A DNA stretch of 64,000 nt from Halomonas nitroreducens (GCF_003966155.1 NZ_RXNS01000008.1:122369-186368), one strand, 5' to 3'. Shown: positions 1-9,339, counted from the stretch's first letter. A program made the numbers and translations. The notes: generated by a model from the letters alone, not told the origin.

Positions 1-1
1 C

Positions 2-2221
2 GGCCGTCGCCAGGTGCGCTCGCGCATGCACCGCGTGCGCGCCGGCCGGGTCGTGCTGGCCACCGGCGCCCACGAGCGCCCGCTGGTCTATGGCAACAAC
101 GACGTGCCGGGCAACCTGCTGGCCGGCGCGGTCTCGACCTATGTGCGTCGCTATGGCGTCGTGCCGGGCAAGCGGCTGGTGCTCTCCACCAGCAACGACC
201 ATGCCTATCGCGCTGCCCTGGACTGGCTGGAGAACGGCTGCGAAGTGGTGGCCATCGCCGACGCCCGTGCCAACCCGGACGGCGAGCTGGTCGAGCAGGC
301 CCGGGCTCAGGGGATCCGCATCATCACCGGCAGTGCGGTGATCGAGGCCAAGGGCGAGAGCCGGGTCAGCGGGGCGCGGGTGGCAAAGGTCGACCTAGAT
401 GGCTTCCGGGTGGCCGGTGCCGTCGAGACCCTGGACTGCGACACCATCGCCAGTTCCGGCGGCTACAGCCCGGTCATCCACCTGGCCTCCCACACCGGTG
501 GCCGGCCGACCTGGCGCGACGACATCCTCGGCTTCGTGCCCACCCTGGTGAAGGGCGTGAGTGCGGCCGGCGGTGCCCAGGGCGTCTATGCCACCGGCGA
601 GGTGCTGACCGACGGCGTCGCGGCGGGCCGCCAGGCGGCTGCGGAGGCCGGCTTCGAGGCGGCCTCGGTGAGCCTGCCCCAGGTTGCCGCGCGTCGCGAC
701 GGCGCGGCCTGCGCGCTCTACCAGGTGCCCCACGAGAAGCCGACCCTGCGGGCGCCAAAGCAGTTCGTCGACCTGCAGAACGACGTCACTGCGGCGGGCA
801 TCGAGGTGGCCACCCGCGAGGGCTTCGAGTCCATCGAGCACGTCAAGCGCTACACCGCCATGGGCTTCGGCACCGACCAGGGCAAGCTCGGCAACATCAA
901 TGGCATGGCCATCGCCGCCCGCTTGCTGGGGCGCTCGATCCCCGAGGTCGGCACCACGGTCTTCCGGCCGAACTACACGCCGGTGACCTTCGGCGCCATC
1001 GTCGGCCGTCACTGCCGGGAGCTGTTCGATCCCGAGCGCTACACCGCCATGCACCAGTGGCACGTGGAGCACGGCGCCGAGTTCGAGGACGTGGGCCAGT
1101 GGAAGCGCCCCTGGTACTTCCCGCGCCAGGTCGACGGCAAGACCGAGAGCATGTTTGATGCGGTGGCCCGGGAGTGCCGGGCGGTGCGCGAGGCGGTGGG
1201 TATCCTCGATGCCTCCACCCTGGGCAAGATCGACATCCAGGGTCCGGATGCCCGCGAGTTCCTGGGTCGGGTCTACACCAACAAGTGGGCCAAGCTGGCC
1301 CCGGGGCGCGTGCGCTACGGGCTGATGTGCAAGGACGACGGCATGGTGTTCGACGACGGCACCACCAGCTGCCTGGGCGAGAACCACTTCCTGATGACCA
1401 CCACCACCGGCGGTGCCGCGGGTGTGCTGGAGTGGCTGGAACTGTGGCACCAGACCGAGTGGCCGGAGCTCGACGTCTACTTCACCTCGGTGACCGATCA
1501 CTGGGCAACCATGACCGTCACCGGACCGGAGGCGCGCAAGCTGATGTCGGAAGTCACCGACATCGACCTGGACAAGGAAGCCTTCAAGTTCATGGACTGG
1601 CGCGAGGGCAGCGTGGCCGGCGTGCCGGCGCGGGTGTTCCGGATCTCCTTCACCGGCGAGCTGGCCTACGAGATCAACGTCCAGGCCAACTATGCCCTGC
1701 ATGTCTGGGAGACGCTGTTCGCCCACGGCGAGAAGTACGGCCTGACGCCCTACGGGACGGAAACGATGCATGTCTTGAGGGCGGAGAAGGGCTTTATCAT
1801 CGCCGGCCAGGACACCGACGGCTCGGTGACGCCGGAGGACCTGGGCATGCACTGGGCGGTCGGCTACGATAAGCCGTTCTCCTGGATCGGCCAGCGGGCG
1901 CTGACCCGGCCGGACACCGCGCGCACCGACCGCAAGCAGCTGGTGGGCCTCAAGCCCAGGAACGCCAAGGTGGTGCTGGAGGAGGGCGCGCAGATCGTCT
2001 TCGACCCGAAGCACGCGATCCCCATGCCGATGGTGGGGCACGTGACCTCGAGCTACTACAGCCCGACCCTCGACTCGGGCTTCGCCCTGGCGGTGGTCAA
2101 GGGCGGTCAGCAGAAGATGGGCGAGACCGTCTATCTGCCCATGGCCGACGGCCAGGTCCATGAGGCCGAGATCGTCAGCCCCATCTTCCTCGATCCCAAG
2201 GGAGAGCGTCAGAATGTCTAA
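2..2221 (+). CDS. soxA: Sarcosine oxidase alpha subunit, 5'-truncated by the window edge
   Basis: This is the C-terminal three quarters of the large subunit of heterotetrameric sarcosine oxidase, which demethylates sarcosine to glycine and passes the one-carbon unit to tetrahydrofolate as 5,10-methylene-THF. The reading frame is open from the first bases, and the full family protein is about 1000 residues, so roughly 260 N-terminal residues lie outside the window. The visible part has the end of the FAD/NAD(P)-binding region, the SoxA linker domain (about 700-970) and a GcvT-like aminomethyltransferase domain from about 1040 to the stop. The stop overlaps the soxG start by 8 bases, as expected in a soxBDAG operon. 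Identification is confident; the true start cannot be seen. Confidence 0.95.
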   Translation, partial: GRRQVRSRMHRVRAGRVVLATGAHERPLVYGNNDVPGNLLAGAVSTYVRRYGVVPGKRLVLSTSNDHAYRAALDWLENGCEVVAIADARANPDGELVEQARAQGIRIITGSAVIEAKGESRVSGARVAKVDLDGFRVAGAVETLDCDTIASSGGYSPVIHLASHTGGRPTWRDDILGFVPTLVKGVSAAGGAQGVYATGEVLTDGVAAGRQAAAEAGFEAASVSLPQVAARRDGAACALYQVPHEKPTLRAPKQFVDLQNDVTAAGIEVATREGFESIEHVKRYTAMGFGTDQGKLGNINGMAIAARLLGRSIPEVGTTVFRPNYTPVTFGAIVGRHCRELFDPERYTAMHQWHVEHGAEFEDVGQWKRPWYFPRQVDGKTESMFDAVARECRAVREAVGILDASTLGKIDIQGPDAREFLGRVYTNKWAKLAPGRVRYGLMCKDDGMVFDDGTTSCLGENHFLMTTTTGGAAGVLEWLELWHQTEWPELDVYFTSVTDHWATMTVTGPEARKLMSEVTDIDLDKEAFKFMDWREGSVAGVPARVFRISFTGELAYEINVQANYALHVWETLFAHGEKYGLTPYGTETMHVLRAEKGFIIAGQDTDGSVTPEDLGMHWAVGYDKPFSWIGQRALTRPDTARTDRKQLVGLKPRNAKVVLEEGAQIVFDPKHAIPMPMVGHVTSSYYSPTLDSGFALAVVKGGQQKMGETVYLPMADGQVHEAEIVSPIFLDPKGERQNV

Positions 2222-2849
2222 CGTCGCAACCTTCGATACCCGCACCGAGGCCAAGATCCCGGTGGAATCGCCGCTGACCTACTCCTACCGCCGCTCGGGG
2301 GCCCCGGCCCCCACCGGCAAGAGCCGGGTGGTGCTGCGCGAGCGGCCCTTCCTCGGCCACCTGATCCTGCGCGGTGGCGCCATCGTCCTCGACGAGGCGG
2401 TGCGCGAGGTACTCGGCGTCTCGCTGCCCGGCGAGCCCCAGGGCCTGGTGCAGGACGCCGACGGCGAGCGCAGCGTCCAGTGGCTGTCGCCGGACGAATG
2501 GCTGGTCATCGTGCCCGGGGGCGAGGAGTTCGAACTCGAGAACCGGCTGCGCGCGGCCCTGGGCGATGCCCACTTCGCCATCAGCAACGCCAGCGGCGGC
2601 CAGACCCTGGTCGAGCTCGAGGGCGAGGCCGCCCGGGAGCTGCTGATGAAGTCGGTGATCTACGACGTCCACCCCAGCCACTTCCCGGTGGGCAAGGGCG
2701 TGACCACGGTGTTCGCCAAGACCACCGTGATCCTGCGCCGGCCGGCCGAGGACCGCTGGGAACTGGTGGTACGCCGTAGCTTCGCCGACTACACCTATCG
2801 CTGGCTGCTCGACGCCGGCGAGGAGTACGGCATCGGCGTCGAGCGCTGA
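2214..2849 (+). CDS. soxG: Sarcosine oxidase gamma subunit
   Basis: A protein of 211 residues matching the small gamma subunit of heterotetrameric sarcosine oxidase, a structural subunit of the cytosolic SoxBDAG complex. The start ATG at 2214 lies inside the end of soxA (translational coupling), preceded by a purine-rich GGGAGAGCG. The protein has the family's GcvT-like small fold, with LSPDEWLV in the middle and a conserved F-P-V-G-KG stretch towards the C terminus. It is followed after about 70 bases by purU, the usual order in sarcosine and glycine-betaine utilisation loci, so the C1 unit released here can be cleared as formate. Confidence 0.93.
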   Translation: MSNVATFDTRTEAKIPVESPLTYSYRRSGAPAPTGKSRVVLRERPFLGHLILRGGAIVLDEAVREVLGVSLPGEPQGLVQDADGERSVQWLSPDEWLVIVPGGEEFELENRLRAALGDAHFAISNASGGQTLVELEGEAARELLMKSVIYDVHPSHFPVGKGVTTVFAKTTVILRRPAEDRWELVVRRSFADYTYRWLLDAGEEYGIGVER

Positions 2850-2920
2850 TCCCGGCCTCTTCCCTCACGCGCGTTTCCAGGCCGGGGCTTGCCCCGGCCT
2901 GCTTCGTCAGGAGACATCCC

Positions 2921-3808
2921 ATGAGCCCCATGAATCGTAGTGTCGATATGAGCGCCGATACCTGGATCCTCACGGCCCAGTGTCCCAGCCGGCTGGGCAC
3001 CGTGGACGTGGTCACGCGCTTCCTCAAGGAGAGCCGCTGCTACATCACCGAGCAGCAGTCCTTCGACGACCGCCATGCCGAGCGCTTCTTCATCCGCACG
3101 GAGTTTTTCCCCCAGGACCCCGGGTTCGATGCCGAGGCCTTCCAGGCCGCCTTCGCCGCCCGGGCGGAGGAGTTCGAGATGGACTTCGAGCTGACCGCCC
3201 CGGACGCGCGGATGCCGGTGGTGATCATGGTTTCCAAGGCCGACCACTGCCTGAACGACCTGCTGTATCGCTACCGTACCGGTCAGCTGCCCATCGACAT
3301 CCGCGCGGTGGTTTCCAACCACCCGGACCTCGAGGCCCTGGCCAGCTGGCATGGTCTGGCCTATTACCATTTCCCGATCACCGCGGACACCAAGGCCGAG
3401 CAGGAGGCCCGGGTCTGGGAGGTGATCGAGGAGAGCGGCGCCGAGCTGGTGATCCTGGCCCGCTACATGCAGGTGCTGTCCAGCGAGATGTGCGAGAAAC
3501 TCGCCGGCCGGGCCATCAATATCCACCACTCGCTGCTGCCCGGCTTCAAGGGCGCCAAGCCCTACCACCAGGCCTACGAGAAGGGGGTCAAGCTGGTCGG
3601 GGCCACCGCCCACTACATCAACGACGACCTCGACGAGGGGCCGATCATCTCCCAGGGCGTGGAAGCCGTCAGCCATGCCGACTACCCGGAGGACCTGGTC
3701 GCCAAGGGACGTGATATCGAGTGTCTGACCCTGGCCAGGGCAGTGGCCTACCACGTCGAGCGGCGCGTCTTCCTGCACAAGCGCCGTACGGTAGTGTTCA
3801 GCCGCTAG
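2921..3808 (+). CDS. purU: Formyltetrahydrofolate deformylase (first copy)
   Basis: A 295-residue PurU that hydrolyses 10-formyl-THF to formate and THF, recycling folate when methyl groups are being oxidised. An N-terminal ACT domain (about residues 10-90) precedes a formyltransferase catalytic domain with the signature [19 protein letters not shown] and a downstream DLDEGPII segment carrying the catalytic aspartate. It sits directly behind soxAG, so its job here is disposal of sarcosine-derived C1 units. A second purU lies on the other strand at 10434-11309. This copy has the high GC of the surrounding core sequence, unlike the second copy. Start chosen at ATG 2921 behind a GGAG motif. Confidence 0.95.
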   Translation: MSPMNRSVDMSADTWILTAQCPSRLGTVDVVTRFLKESRCYITEQQSFDDRHAERFFIRTEFFPQDPGFDAEAFQAAFAARAEEFEMDFELTAPDARMPVVIMVSKADHCLNDLLYRYRTGQLPIDIRAVVSNHPDLEALASWHGLAYYHFPITADTKAEQEARVWEVIEESGAELVILARYMQVLSSEMCEKLAGRAINIHHSLLPGFKGAKPYHQAYEKGVKLVGATAHYINDDLDEGPIISQGVEAVSHADYPEDLVAKGRDIECLTLARAVAYHVERRVFLHKRRTVVFSR

Positions 3809-3882
3809 ACAGCGGGAGTCGGCGGGAGGCCTGCTGGCCCCTGCCGCCCGCCGCCAGGCGGGGGCCACCAAGCGGCATGCAG

Positions 3883-4800
3883 CTAGGGGCTGGCCCGGCG
3901 GCCGCGCACGGTCATGACGACGCCGGCGATGGCGATGGCCATGCCGGCCAGCGAGATGGCCGGGAGCCGCTCATCGAACAGCCACCAGGCCTCCAGGGCG
4001 GTGGCCGGTGGCACCAGGTAGAAGAGGCTGGCCACCCGGGAGGCCTCGCCGCGCTCGATCAGGGTCATCAGCAGCAGGATGGCGCTGATCGACAGCACCA
4101 GTACCAGCCAACCCAGCGTCAGCAGGAAGGTTGGTGTCCAGTCGATCGTCCGGGTCTCGAACATCAGGGCACCCAGCCCCAGTACCGCGCCGGCGCCCAG
4201 ATACTGTGCCACGGTCCCCCCCAGCAGCGGCATGCCGGCGCAAAAGCGCTTCTGGTAGAGCGTGCCCAGCGAGATGCCCACCAGCGCCACCACCACGGCC
4301 CCCAGCGCCGTGACTCCGAAGCCCTGGAAGAGGGTGGCTCCCGGGTCCAGCTTGCCGCCCAGCACCAGGGCGACCCCGACCAGCCCTACCAGCAGTCCCA
4401 GCCACTGTCGCGGGGCCAGTCGCTCGCCCAGCAGCGGTCCCGAGAGGGCCGCCGTCAGCAGGGGCTGCAGGCCCACCAGCAGCGAGGCCAACCCCGCCGG
4501 CATGCCCAGCTCGATGCCGTAGAAGACCCCGCCCAGGTAGGCGCCATGCACCAGCAGGCCGGACACGGCGGCATGCCCCCAGAGCACAGGGCCACGCGGC
4601 CAGTCGCCGCCCAGCAGCATGACCAGCGGCACCAGCAGCAGCAGTGTCAGGACGAAGCGCACGGTCAGGAAGGTGAAGGGTTCGGCATAGGGCAGGCCGA
4701 ACTTGGCCCCGATGAAGCCGGTGCTCCACAGGACGACGAACAGCAGGGGCATGGCGGCCAGCCAGGCTCGCCGGTGACGTTCCATTGTCATGAGAGGCAC
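3883..4800 (-). CDS. EamA/DMT-family transporter
   Basis: A 305-residue inner-membrane protein with about ten hydrophobic helices in two repeated EamA halves (drug/metabolite transporter superfamily). The N-terminal half carries the usual LWSTGFIGAKFGLPYAEPFTF stretch of this family, and positively charged loops follow each pair of helices. Members export amino acids, nucleosides or other small metabolites; the substrate cannot be read from sequence. It is convergent with purU and divergent from the TRAP transporter. Several in-frame ATG codons at the N terminus (4800, 4791, 4785) make the exact start uncertain by a few residues. Confidence 0.85.
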   Translation of the reverse strand: MPLMTMERHRRAWLAAMPLLFVVLWSTGFIGAKFGLPYAEPFTFLTVRFVLTLLLLVPLVMLLGGDWPRGPVLWGHAAVSGLLVHGAYLGGVFYGIELGMPAGLASLLVGLQPLLTAALSGPLLGERLAPRQWLGLLVGLVGVALVLGGKLDPGATLFQGFGVTALGAVVVALVGISLGTLYQKRFCAGMPLLGGTVAQYLGAGAVLGLGALMFETRTIDWTPTFLLTLGWLVLVLSISAILLLMTLIERGEASRVASLFYLVPPATALEAWWLFDERLPAISLAGMAIAIAGVVMTVRGRRASP

Positions 4801-4895
4801 TTGGCGCTAAGGGCGAGGGAGCATCATCGCGGACTTTCCCGCCCAATGCCAACCCGGGGCATTGTTCAATGGTCGTAGATTTTGCGCTCCGCCAG

Positions 4896-4909
4896 ATTGG
4901 TCAGACCAT
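4896..4909. promoter_or_regulatory. Putative GntR/FadR-type operator upstream of TRAP operon
   Basis: The sequence TGGTCAGACCA (4898-4908) is a perfect inverted repeat around one central base. It matches the general TGGT-N3-ACCA form bound by FadR/PdhR-type GntR repressors. It lies about 300 bases ahead of the dctP start in the 400-base region between the EamA gene and the TRAP operon. No GntR gene is adjacent, so the cognate regulator would be encoded elsewhere. Confidence 0.45.
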
Positions 4910-4951
4910 CGGTTCCCGCCTGGGGAACAAAGGGTTATCAGTTTTCACAAT

Positions 4952-4966
4952 AAGGTAAGACCAATT
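4952..4966. promoter_or_regulatory. Second GntR/PdhR-like operator
   Basis: AAGGTAAGACCAATT resembles the PdhR/FadR box (AATTGGT-N2/3-ACCAATT) with one imperfect half. A third, weaker copy with ATTGGTC starts at 5092. Three similar sites in the 400 bases ahead of dctP suggest that this TRAP operon is controlled by a FadR-subfamily GntR regulator. This is inferred from motif shape only. Confidence 0.4.
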
Positions 4967-5202
4967 ATGCCAATGGCCATGCGTTGAAAGTATGTATTGG
5001 CCAGTTCGAGGGTTTTCGCTACTTTTATTCGTGGAAGAGATTTCCAAAGACATGGAGTGTGCTGTCCATGCCATATGCGAGCCGACGTCATATTGGTCGG
5101 TCAACTTGTCCAGTGGCATGGAGTGAGACCAGGAGTGACTACAACAAGACCCCGTCGGCGCTTGGTGCGAGACGGGCACAACACCAACGAGGAGTCCTCG
5201 CC

Positions 5203-6369
5203 ATGCAAGACGACAAGCAGCTCTCGCGCACCCCGTCCGATGTCGAACCGTCGGTCTCCGACGCCGGTTTCCGGACCCCCAGTCGTCGCAACTTCCTGAA
5301 GGCCGCCGCCGTCGGCTCCGCGGCGGCCGTGGCGACCCCCTGGGTGGGCAATGTCCAGGCCCAGCAGGGGATTCGCATCCGCATGCAGTCCTCCTGGCCG
5401 CCGGGCACCCCGGGCTATCGCATCTTCGAGGAATGGGCCAAGGGGGTGGCGGAGGCGACCAGCGGCGAGGTCAGCATCGAGCCCTTCCCGGCAGGCGCCG
5501 TAGCCGGGGCCTTCGAGGTCGCCGATGCCGTGCGCAACGGGGTGCTCGACGGCCAGAACTGGTTCACCGTTTACTGGCCGGGCAAGATGCCGGCGGGGGT
5601 CTTCCTGACGGCCTACCCGATGGGCCTGTCCCTGCCGCACCAATGGGACGTGATGTTCGGCGCCTACGGCGGCTTCGGCCTTGCCAAGGACCTGTATCGC
5701 AAGCAGGGCCAGGAGCTGCTGGGCTATGTCCACCATGACATGAACCTGATCCACTCCAAGAAGCCGCTACGCAGCTTCGATGACTTCCAGGGCGTCAAGC
5801 TGCGCATGCCCGGCGGTATCGTCGCCGAGACCTTCGCAGCTGCCGGGGCCCGCACCACCCTCTTGCCGGGCTCCGAGGTATATCCTGCGCTGGAAAAGGG
5901 CACCATCGATGCCGCCGACTACACCGGCGCGGCCAACAACTACGAGCTGGGTTTCTGGCAGGTTGCCGACTACATCATCATGGGGCCGCCTTCCACCCCC
6001 TGCCTGCACCAGGCCGTCGACCTCATGGATATCTCGGTCAACCGTCGCGTCTTCGAGCGCATGTCGCCGCAGACTCAGGATCTCATGCATGACCTGGTGG
6101 CGGCCTACTCCCGCGAGCATTACGCGGCGATCCAGAAGGCCAATGCCGAGGCCTGGCCCAAGTACCGCGAGAAGGGCATCGAGATCATCCATCTCTCCGA
6201 GGAGGATGCCGACCGCTTCCGCGAGGTTGCCGTGCCGCTGTGGTTCAAGTGGGCCAACAAGGATCCCGATGCCGCCCGGCTGTTCAAGGCGCATCTGGAC
6301 ACCATGATGGACCCCGCGATTGCCCTGATCACCGAAGAGGACATCAAGGACTACGAGCTCAATCTGTAA
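5203..6369 (+). CDS. dctP: TRAP transporter substrate-binding protein (DctP family)
   Basis: A 388-residue periplasmic binding protein of a tripartite ATP-independent transporter. Residues 27-38 (SRRNFLKAAAVG) form a twin-arginine signal, with probable cleavage after VQA at about residue 53, so it is exported folded. The mature part has the DctP fold, including the conserved DDFQGVKLRMPGG segment and the central substrate-gating arginine region. The chosen ATG follows a GAGGAG site. It precedes dctQM, separated by a strong hairpin that would keep the binding protein in excess. The ligand is not known; a carboxylate is expected for the family. Its neighbours (soxA-soxG-purU, folate genes) do not settle the ligand. 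Confidence 0.9.
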   Translation: MQDDKQLSRTPSDVEPSVSDAGFRTPSRRNFLKAAAVGSAAAVATPWVGNVQAQQGIRIRMQSSWPPGTPGYRIFEEWAKGVAEATSGEVSIEPFPAGAVAGAFEVADAVRNGVLDGQNWFTVYWPGKMPAGVFLTAYPMGLSLPHQWDVMFGAYGGFGLAKDLYRKQGQELLGYVHHDMNLIHSKKPLRSFDDFQGVKLRMPGGIVAETFAAAGARTTLLPGSEVYPALEKGTIDAADYTGAANNYELGFWQVADYIIMGPPSTPCLHQAVDLMDISVNRRVFERMSPQTQDLMHDLVAAYSREHYAAIQKANAEAWPKYREKGIEIIHLSEEDADRFREVAVPLWFKWANKDPDAARLFKAHLDTMMDPAIALITEEDIKDYELNL

Positions 6370-6388
6370 GTCTTTCGCGCCCGCCCGG

Positions 6389-6412
6389 GACCAGAGCCGC
6401 GGGGCTCTGGTC
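6389..6412 (+). terminator. Intercistronic hairpin after dctP
   Basis: A perfect 10-bp stem (GACCAGAGCC / GGCTCTGGTC) with a 4-base loop lies 20 bases after the dctP stop. There is no T-run, so it is more likely an mRNA-stabilising or partial-attenuation hairpin than a full terminator. This is a common arrangement between a TRAP binding-protein gene and its membrane subunits. Confidence 0.6.
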
Positions 6413-6507
6413 TGCGGGCCGGGCGCCATTAACCCGTCATCCCGATCCCCTCGACGCATTGTTCCGTTGCCATCACCCCCGGCTGATGGTGCTGCGGAGG
6501 AGTCCCC

Positions 6508-8706
6508 ATGAATCTCGAGATCAATTTTGTCCTGCCGCACTGGTTGTACTGGTCGGTGCTGCTGTTGCTTCCCCTGCTGGTGATGTTCTTCGTCGAGCGC
6601 AGCTTCCGGCGCGGGGGAATCGTCGACGGCGGCGATACCGCCGAGGTGCCGGCCGGCGAGGAGCCGGCCGTCGTCGCGGAGGCCCCGGGCAACCTCTTCA
6701 CTGCCATTGTCGACCGTATCTCAGGGTTCGCCGGTCGCTATGTGGCCTACTGGGCTCTGATTGCCCCCTTCGCCTTCACCTACGAGGTGGTGGTGCGCTA
6801 TGCCTTCAACTCGCCGACCAACTGGGTCCACGAGTCGATGACGCTGATGTTCGGCATGCAGTACCTGCTCGCCGGGGCCTTCGCCCTGCGCGAAGGAGGG
6901 CATGTCCGCGTGGACATCCTCTATAGCCGAGCCAGGCCGCTCAACAAGGCTGCCCTCGACCTGGTGACCTCGGTGTTCTTCTTCATCTTCACCATCGCCC
7001 TGATGGTCACCGGCTGGAAGTTCTTCTCGCAGTCGGTCAGCGATGCAGTCTTCTTCGGCTCCAGCTATGCCAATGAGGTGTCCTTCACCGAATGGGCGGT
7101 GCAGTACTACCCGGTCAAGTTCATGCTCTTCTTCGGCGCGGTGCTGCTGCTGCTGCAGGGGATCGGCCAGCTGATCCGGGACTTCCAGGTGTACCGCCAG
7201 CACTGGCAGGCGGACAATGGCGGTCGCGCCTTCGCCATGGTGTTGCTGGGCCTTGGGGTGGTGCTCGCCGGCTGGACCCTGTTCGAGATGGTCAACGTCG
7301 CCGTGACCGATTACGACAGCCTGGCGGGCAGTCTCGAGAACAGCCTGTACGGCATGAGCATCGGTGGCCTGACGCTGGTGATGTTCGGTTCCCTGATGGT
7401 GGTGCTGGTGGCCGGCCTGCCGCTGGCCTTCGTCACCGGCGGCCTGGGCGTGGTGTTCCTCTACCTGGTGGGCGACCAGGCGATGCTCAACCTGATGCCA
7501 TCGCGCATCTTCCCGATGATGACCAACTACCAGCTCTCGGCCATCCCGCTGTTCATTTTCATGGCTTCGGTGCTGGAGAAGGCCGGCATCATCGAGGAGC
7601 TCTTCGATGTCGTCTACAAGTGGATGGGCGGGCTTCGGGCGGGGTTGGCAATCGCCACCATCATCGCCTCCACACTGCTCGCCGCCATGGTCGGCGTCAT
7701 CGGCGCCGCGGTGGTGACCATGGGCCTGATCGCGTTGCCGGCGATGCTCAAGCGCCACTACAACCCGGAGATCGCGATCGGCTCGATCATGGCCGGCGGC
7801 ACCCTGGGCATCCTGATCCCGCCGTCGATACTGGCCATCATCTATGGCGTCATCGCCCAGCAGTCGGTAGGGGAGCTGTATCTCGGTTCACTGATACCCG
7901 GCCTGCTGCTGGCCACGATGTACGGCCTCTACTGCTGGCTTCGCGGTACCCTGAACATCCGCATGGCTCCGCCGATGCCCGAGGAGGACCGGGTTGGCAT
8001 GGGCGAGAAGCTGCGGCTGCTGCGCAACATGCTGGCGCCCATCGTGCTGGTGCTGCTGGTGCTGGGGATCATCTTCACCGGGGTGGCGACTCCCGTGGAA
8101 GCGGCCGGCATCGGGACCTTCGGTGCCCTGGTGGTGGCGGCGATGCACCGCCGCCTGACCTGGCCCAACCTGCATGCCGCCTGCATGACCACCCTGGTCG
8201 CCACCGCGATGGTGATGTGGATCATCTTCGGCGCCAGCATCTTCGTCGGTTTCTATATCCTCCAGGGCGGCCAGCAGTTCGTGCAGGACCTGATCACCGG
8301 TGCCGGTCTCGGTCCCTATGCGGTCCTTGGGGTGATGATGGTGCTGCTCGTCGCCCTGGGCATGTTCCTGGACTGGGTGGGCATCCTGCTGCTGGCGGTG
8401 CCGATCTTCGTGCCGCTGATCCAGGGCCTGAGCTTCGACGGTGTGTTCGGGCTGCCCGGCGTGGCTCCTGCCGACGTCTCGCTGTGGTTCGGTGTCATCT
8501 ACCTGGTGAACATGCAGATGTCCTTCCTCAGCCCGCCGTTCGGCTATGCGCTGTTCTACATCAAGGGGGTGTGCCCGCCACACATCACCATGGCGCAGAT
8601 CTTCAAGTCGTCCTTCCCGTTCCTGGGCATCCAGGCCCTGGGGTTGATCCTGGTCATCCTCTTTCCGGCCCTGGTGACCTGGCTGCCGAACCTCGCCTAC
8701 GGCTAG
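6508..8706 (+). CDS. Fused TRAP transporter membrane subunits DctQ-DctM
   Basis: A 732-residue integral membrane protein joining the two TRAP permease subunits in one chain. An N-terminal hydrophobic helix and linker (residues 1-65) are followed by a DctQ-like four-helix domain (about 70-235) and a DctM large subunit of about twelve helices (about 290-730). The DctM part contains glycine- and proline-rich motifs such as GGTLGILIPPS. Fused QM proteins are known but less common than separate genes. The start ATG at 6508 follows GCGGAGGAGT. It works with the DctP protein upstream to import an organic anion with sodium. The reading frame is continuous through the junction. Confidence 0.9.
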   Translation: MNLEINFVLPHWLYWSVLLLLPLLVMFFVERSFRRGGIVDGGDTAEVPAGEEPAVVAEAPGNLFTAIVDRISGFAGRYVAYWALIAPFAFTYEVVVRYAFNSPTNWVHESMTLMFGMQYLLAGAFALREGGHVRVDILYSRARPLNKAALDLVTSVFFFIFTIALMVTGWKFFSQSVSDAVFFGSSYANEVSFTEWAVQYYPVKFMLFFGAVLLLLQGIGQLIRDFQVYRQHWQADNGGRAFAMVLLGLGVVLAGWTLFEMVNVAVTDYDSLAGSLENSLYGMSIGGLTLVMFGSLMVVLVAGLPLAFVTGGLGVVFLYLVGDQAMLNLMPSRIFPMMTNYQLSAIPLFIFMASVLEKAGIIEELFDVVYKWMGGLRAGLAIATIIASTLLAAMVGVIGAAVVTMGLIALPAMLKRHYNPEIAIGSIMAGGTLGILIPPSILAIIYGVIAQQSVGELYLGSLIPGLLLATMYGLYCWLRGTLNIRMAPPMPEEDRVGMGEKLRLLRNMLAPIVLVLLVLGIIFTGVATPVEAAGIGTFGALVVAAMHRRLTWPNLHAACMTTLVATAMVMWIIFGASIFVGFYILQGGQQFVQDLITGAGLGPYAVLGVMMVLLVALGMFLDWVGILLLAVPIFVPLIQGLSFDGVFGLPGVAPADVSLWFGVIYLVNMQMSFLSPPFGYALFYIKGVCPPHITMAQIFKSSFPFLGIQALGLILVILFPALVTWLPNLAYG

Positions 8707-8727
8707 TCGGCGGCCCCGTCACGGCCC

Positions 8728-8753
8728 ACAACGCTCCCGAGGGGGAGCGTTGT
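8728..8753 (+). terminator. Rho-independent terminator after dctQM
   Basis: An 11-bp perfect stem (ACAACGCTCCC / GGGAGCGTTGT) with a 4-base loop is followed by CTTTTC, about 20 bases after the dctQM stop. It ends the TRAP operon before the separate DUF4168 gene. Confidence 0.8.
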
Positions 8754-8852
8754 CTTTTCAAACTGTTACACGATCATGGTGAACCCTCGGGGGCAATACC
8801 CGTCACAGGGAGGCATTCACCGACGCATCCCAACGTATTTTTGGAGGTATTC

Positions 8853-9257
8853 ATGCAACGATTCACCGCCCTGTTCTCTGCGGCCCTGCTCAGTGCCGGC
8901 CTGATGGGCTCCATGGCCCATGCCCAGGAAGACACCGCCGCTGCCGCCGAGCAGGCGCCGGCCGAGGCCCAGGCGCAGAACTTCTCCGACGCCCAGCTGC
9001 AGAAGTTCGCGGATGCCTCCAAGGAAATCGCCGTGATCTCCCAGGACTACACCAAGCAGCTGCAGGAAGCCGAGGGCGACGAGGCCCAGCAAGAGGTGCG
9101 CCAGGAAGCCAATGACAAGATGGTCGAGGCAGTGGAAAACAGCGGTCTCGAGGTGGATACCTTCAATGCCATCGGTCAGGCGATCCAGCAGGACCCCGAG
9201 CTGATGCAGCGCGTGCAGAAGATGGCTCAGGGCAGCGCCGAAGGCCAGGGATCCTGA
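8853..9257 (+). CDS. Secreted DUF4168 family protein
   Basis: A 134-residue protein with a clear Sec signal peptide (residues 1-24, ending SMAHA-QE). An alanine/glutamate-rich spacer is followed by a helical DUF4168 domain (about 42-125; FSDAQLQKFADASKEIAVI). The family is found in the periplasm of many proteobacteria and cyanobacteria and has no established function. It starts at ATG 8853 behind TTGGAGG and lies between two terminators, so it is a single-gene unit. It is probably unrelated to the TRAP operon upstream. Confidence 0.85.
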   Translation: MQRFTALFSAALLSAGLMGSMAHAQEDTAAAAEQAPAEAQAQNFSDAQLQKFADASKEIAVISQDYTKQLQEAEGDEAQQEVRQEANDKMVEAVENSGLEVDTFNAIGQAIQQDPELMQRVQKMAQGSAEGQGS

Positions 9258-9287
9258 GACGAGCCACCTGGCTCGCTGTAGTCTTCA

Positions 9288-9313
9288 AGAAGGCCACCCC
9301 CGGGTGGCCTTCT
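9288..9313 (+). terminator. Rho-independent terminator after the DUF4168 gene
   Basis: AGAAGGCCACCC pairs perfectly with GGGTGGCCTTCT across a CC centre, followed by TCG and scattered T residues. It lies 30 bases after the DUF4168 stop codon. Confidence 0.75.
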
Positions 9314-9339
9314 TCGTGTCAGGGACTGTCCGAGGGAGA

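Noticed and set aside
395..2254. A 619-codon open frame antisense to soxA
   Set aside because: High-GC coding sequence commonly leaves long open antisense frames; this one has no domain motif and mirrors soxA codon structure.
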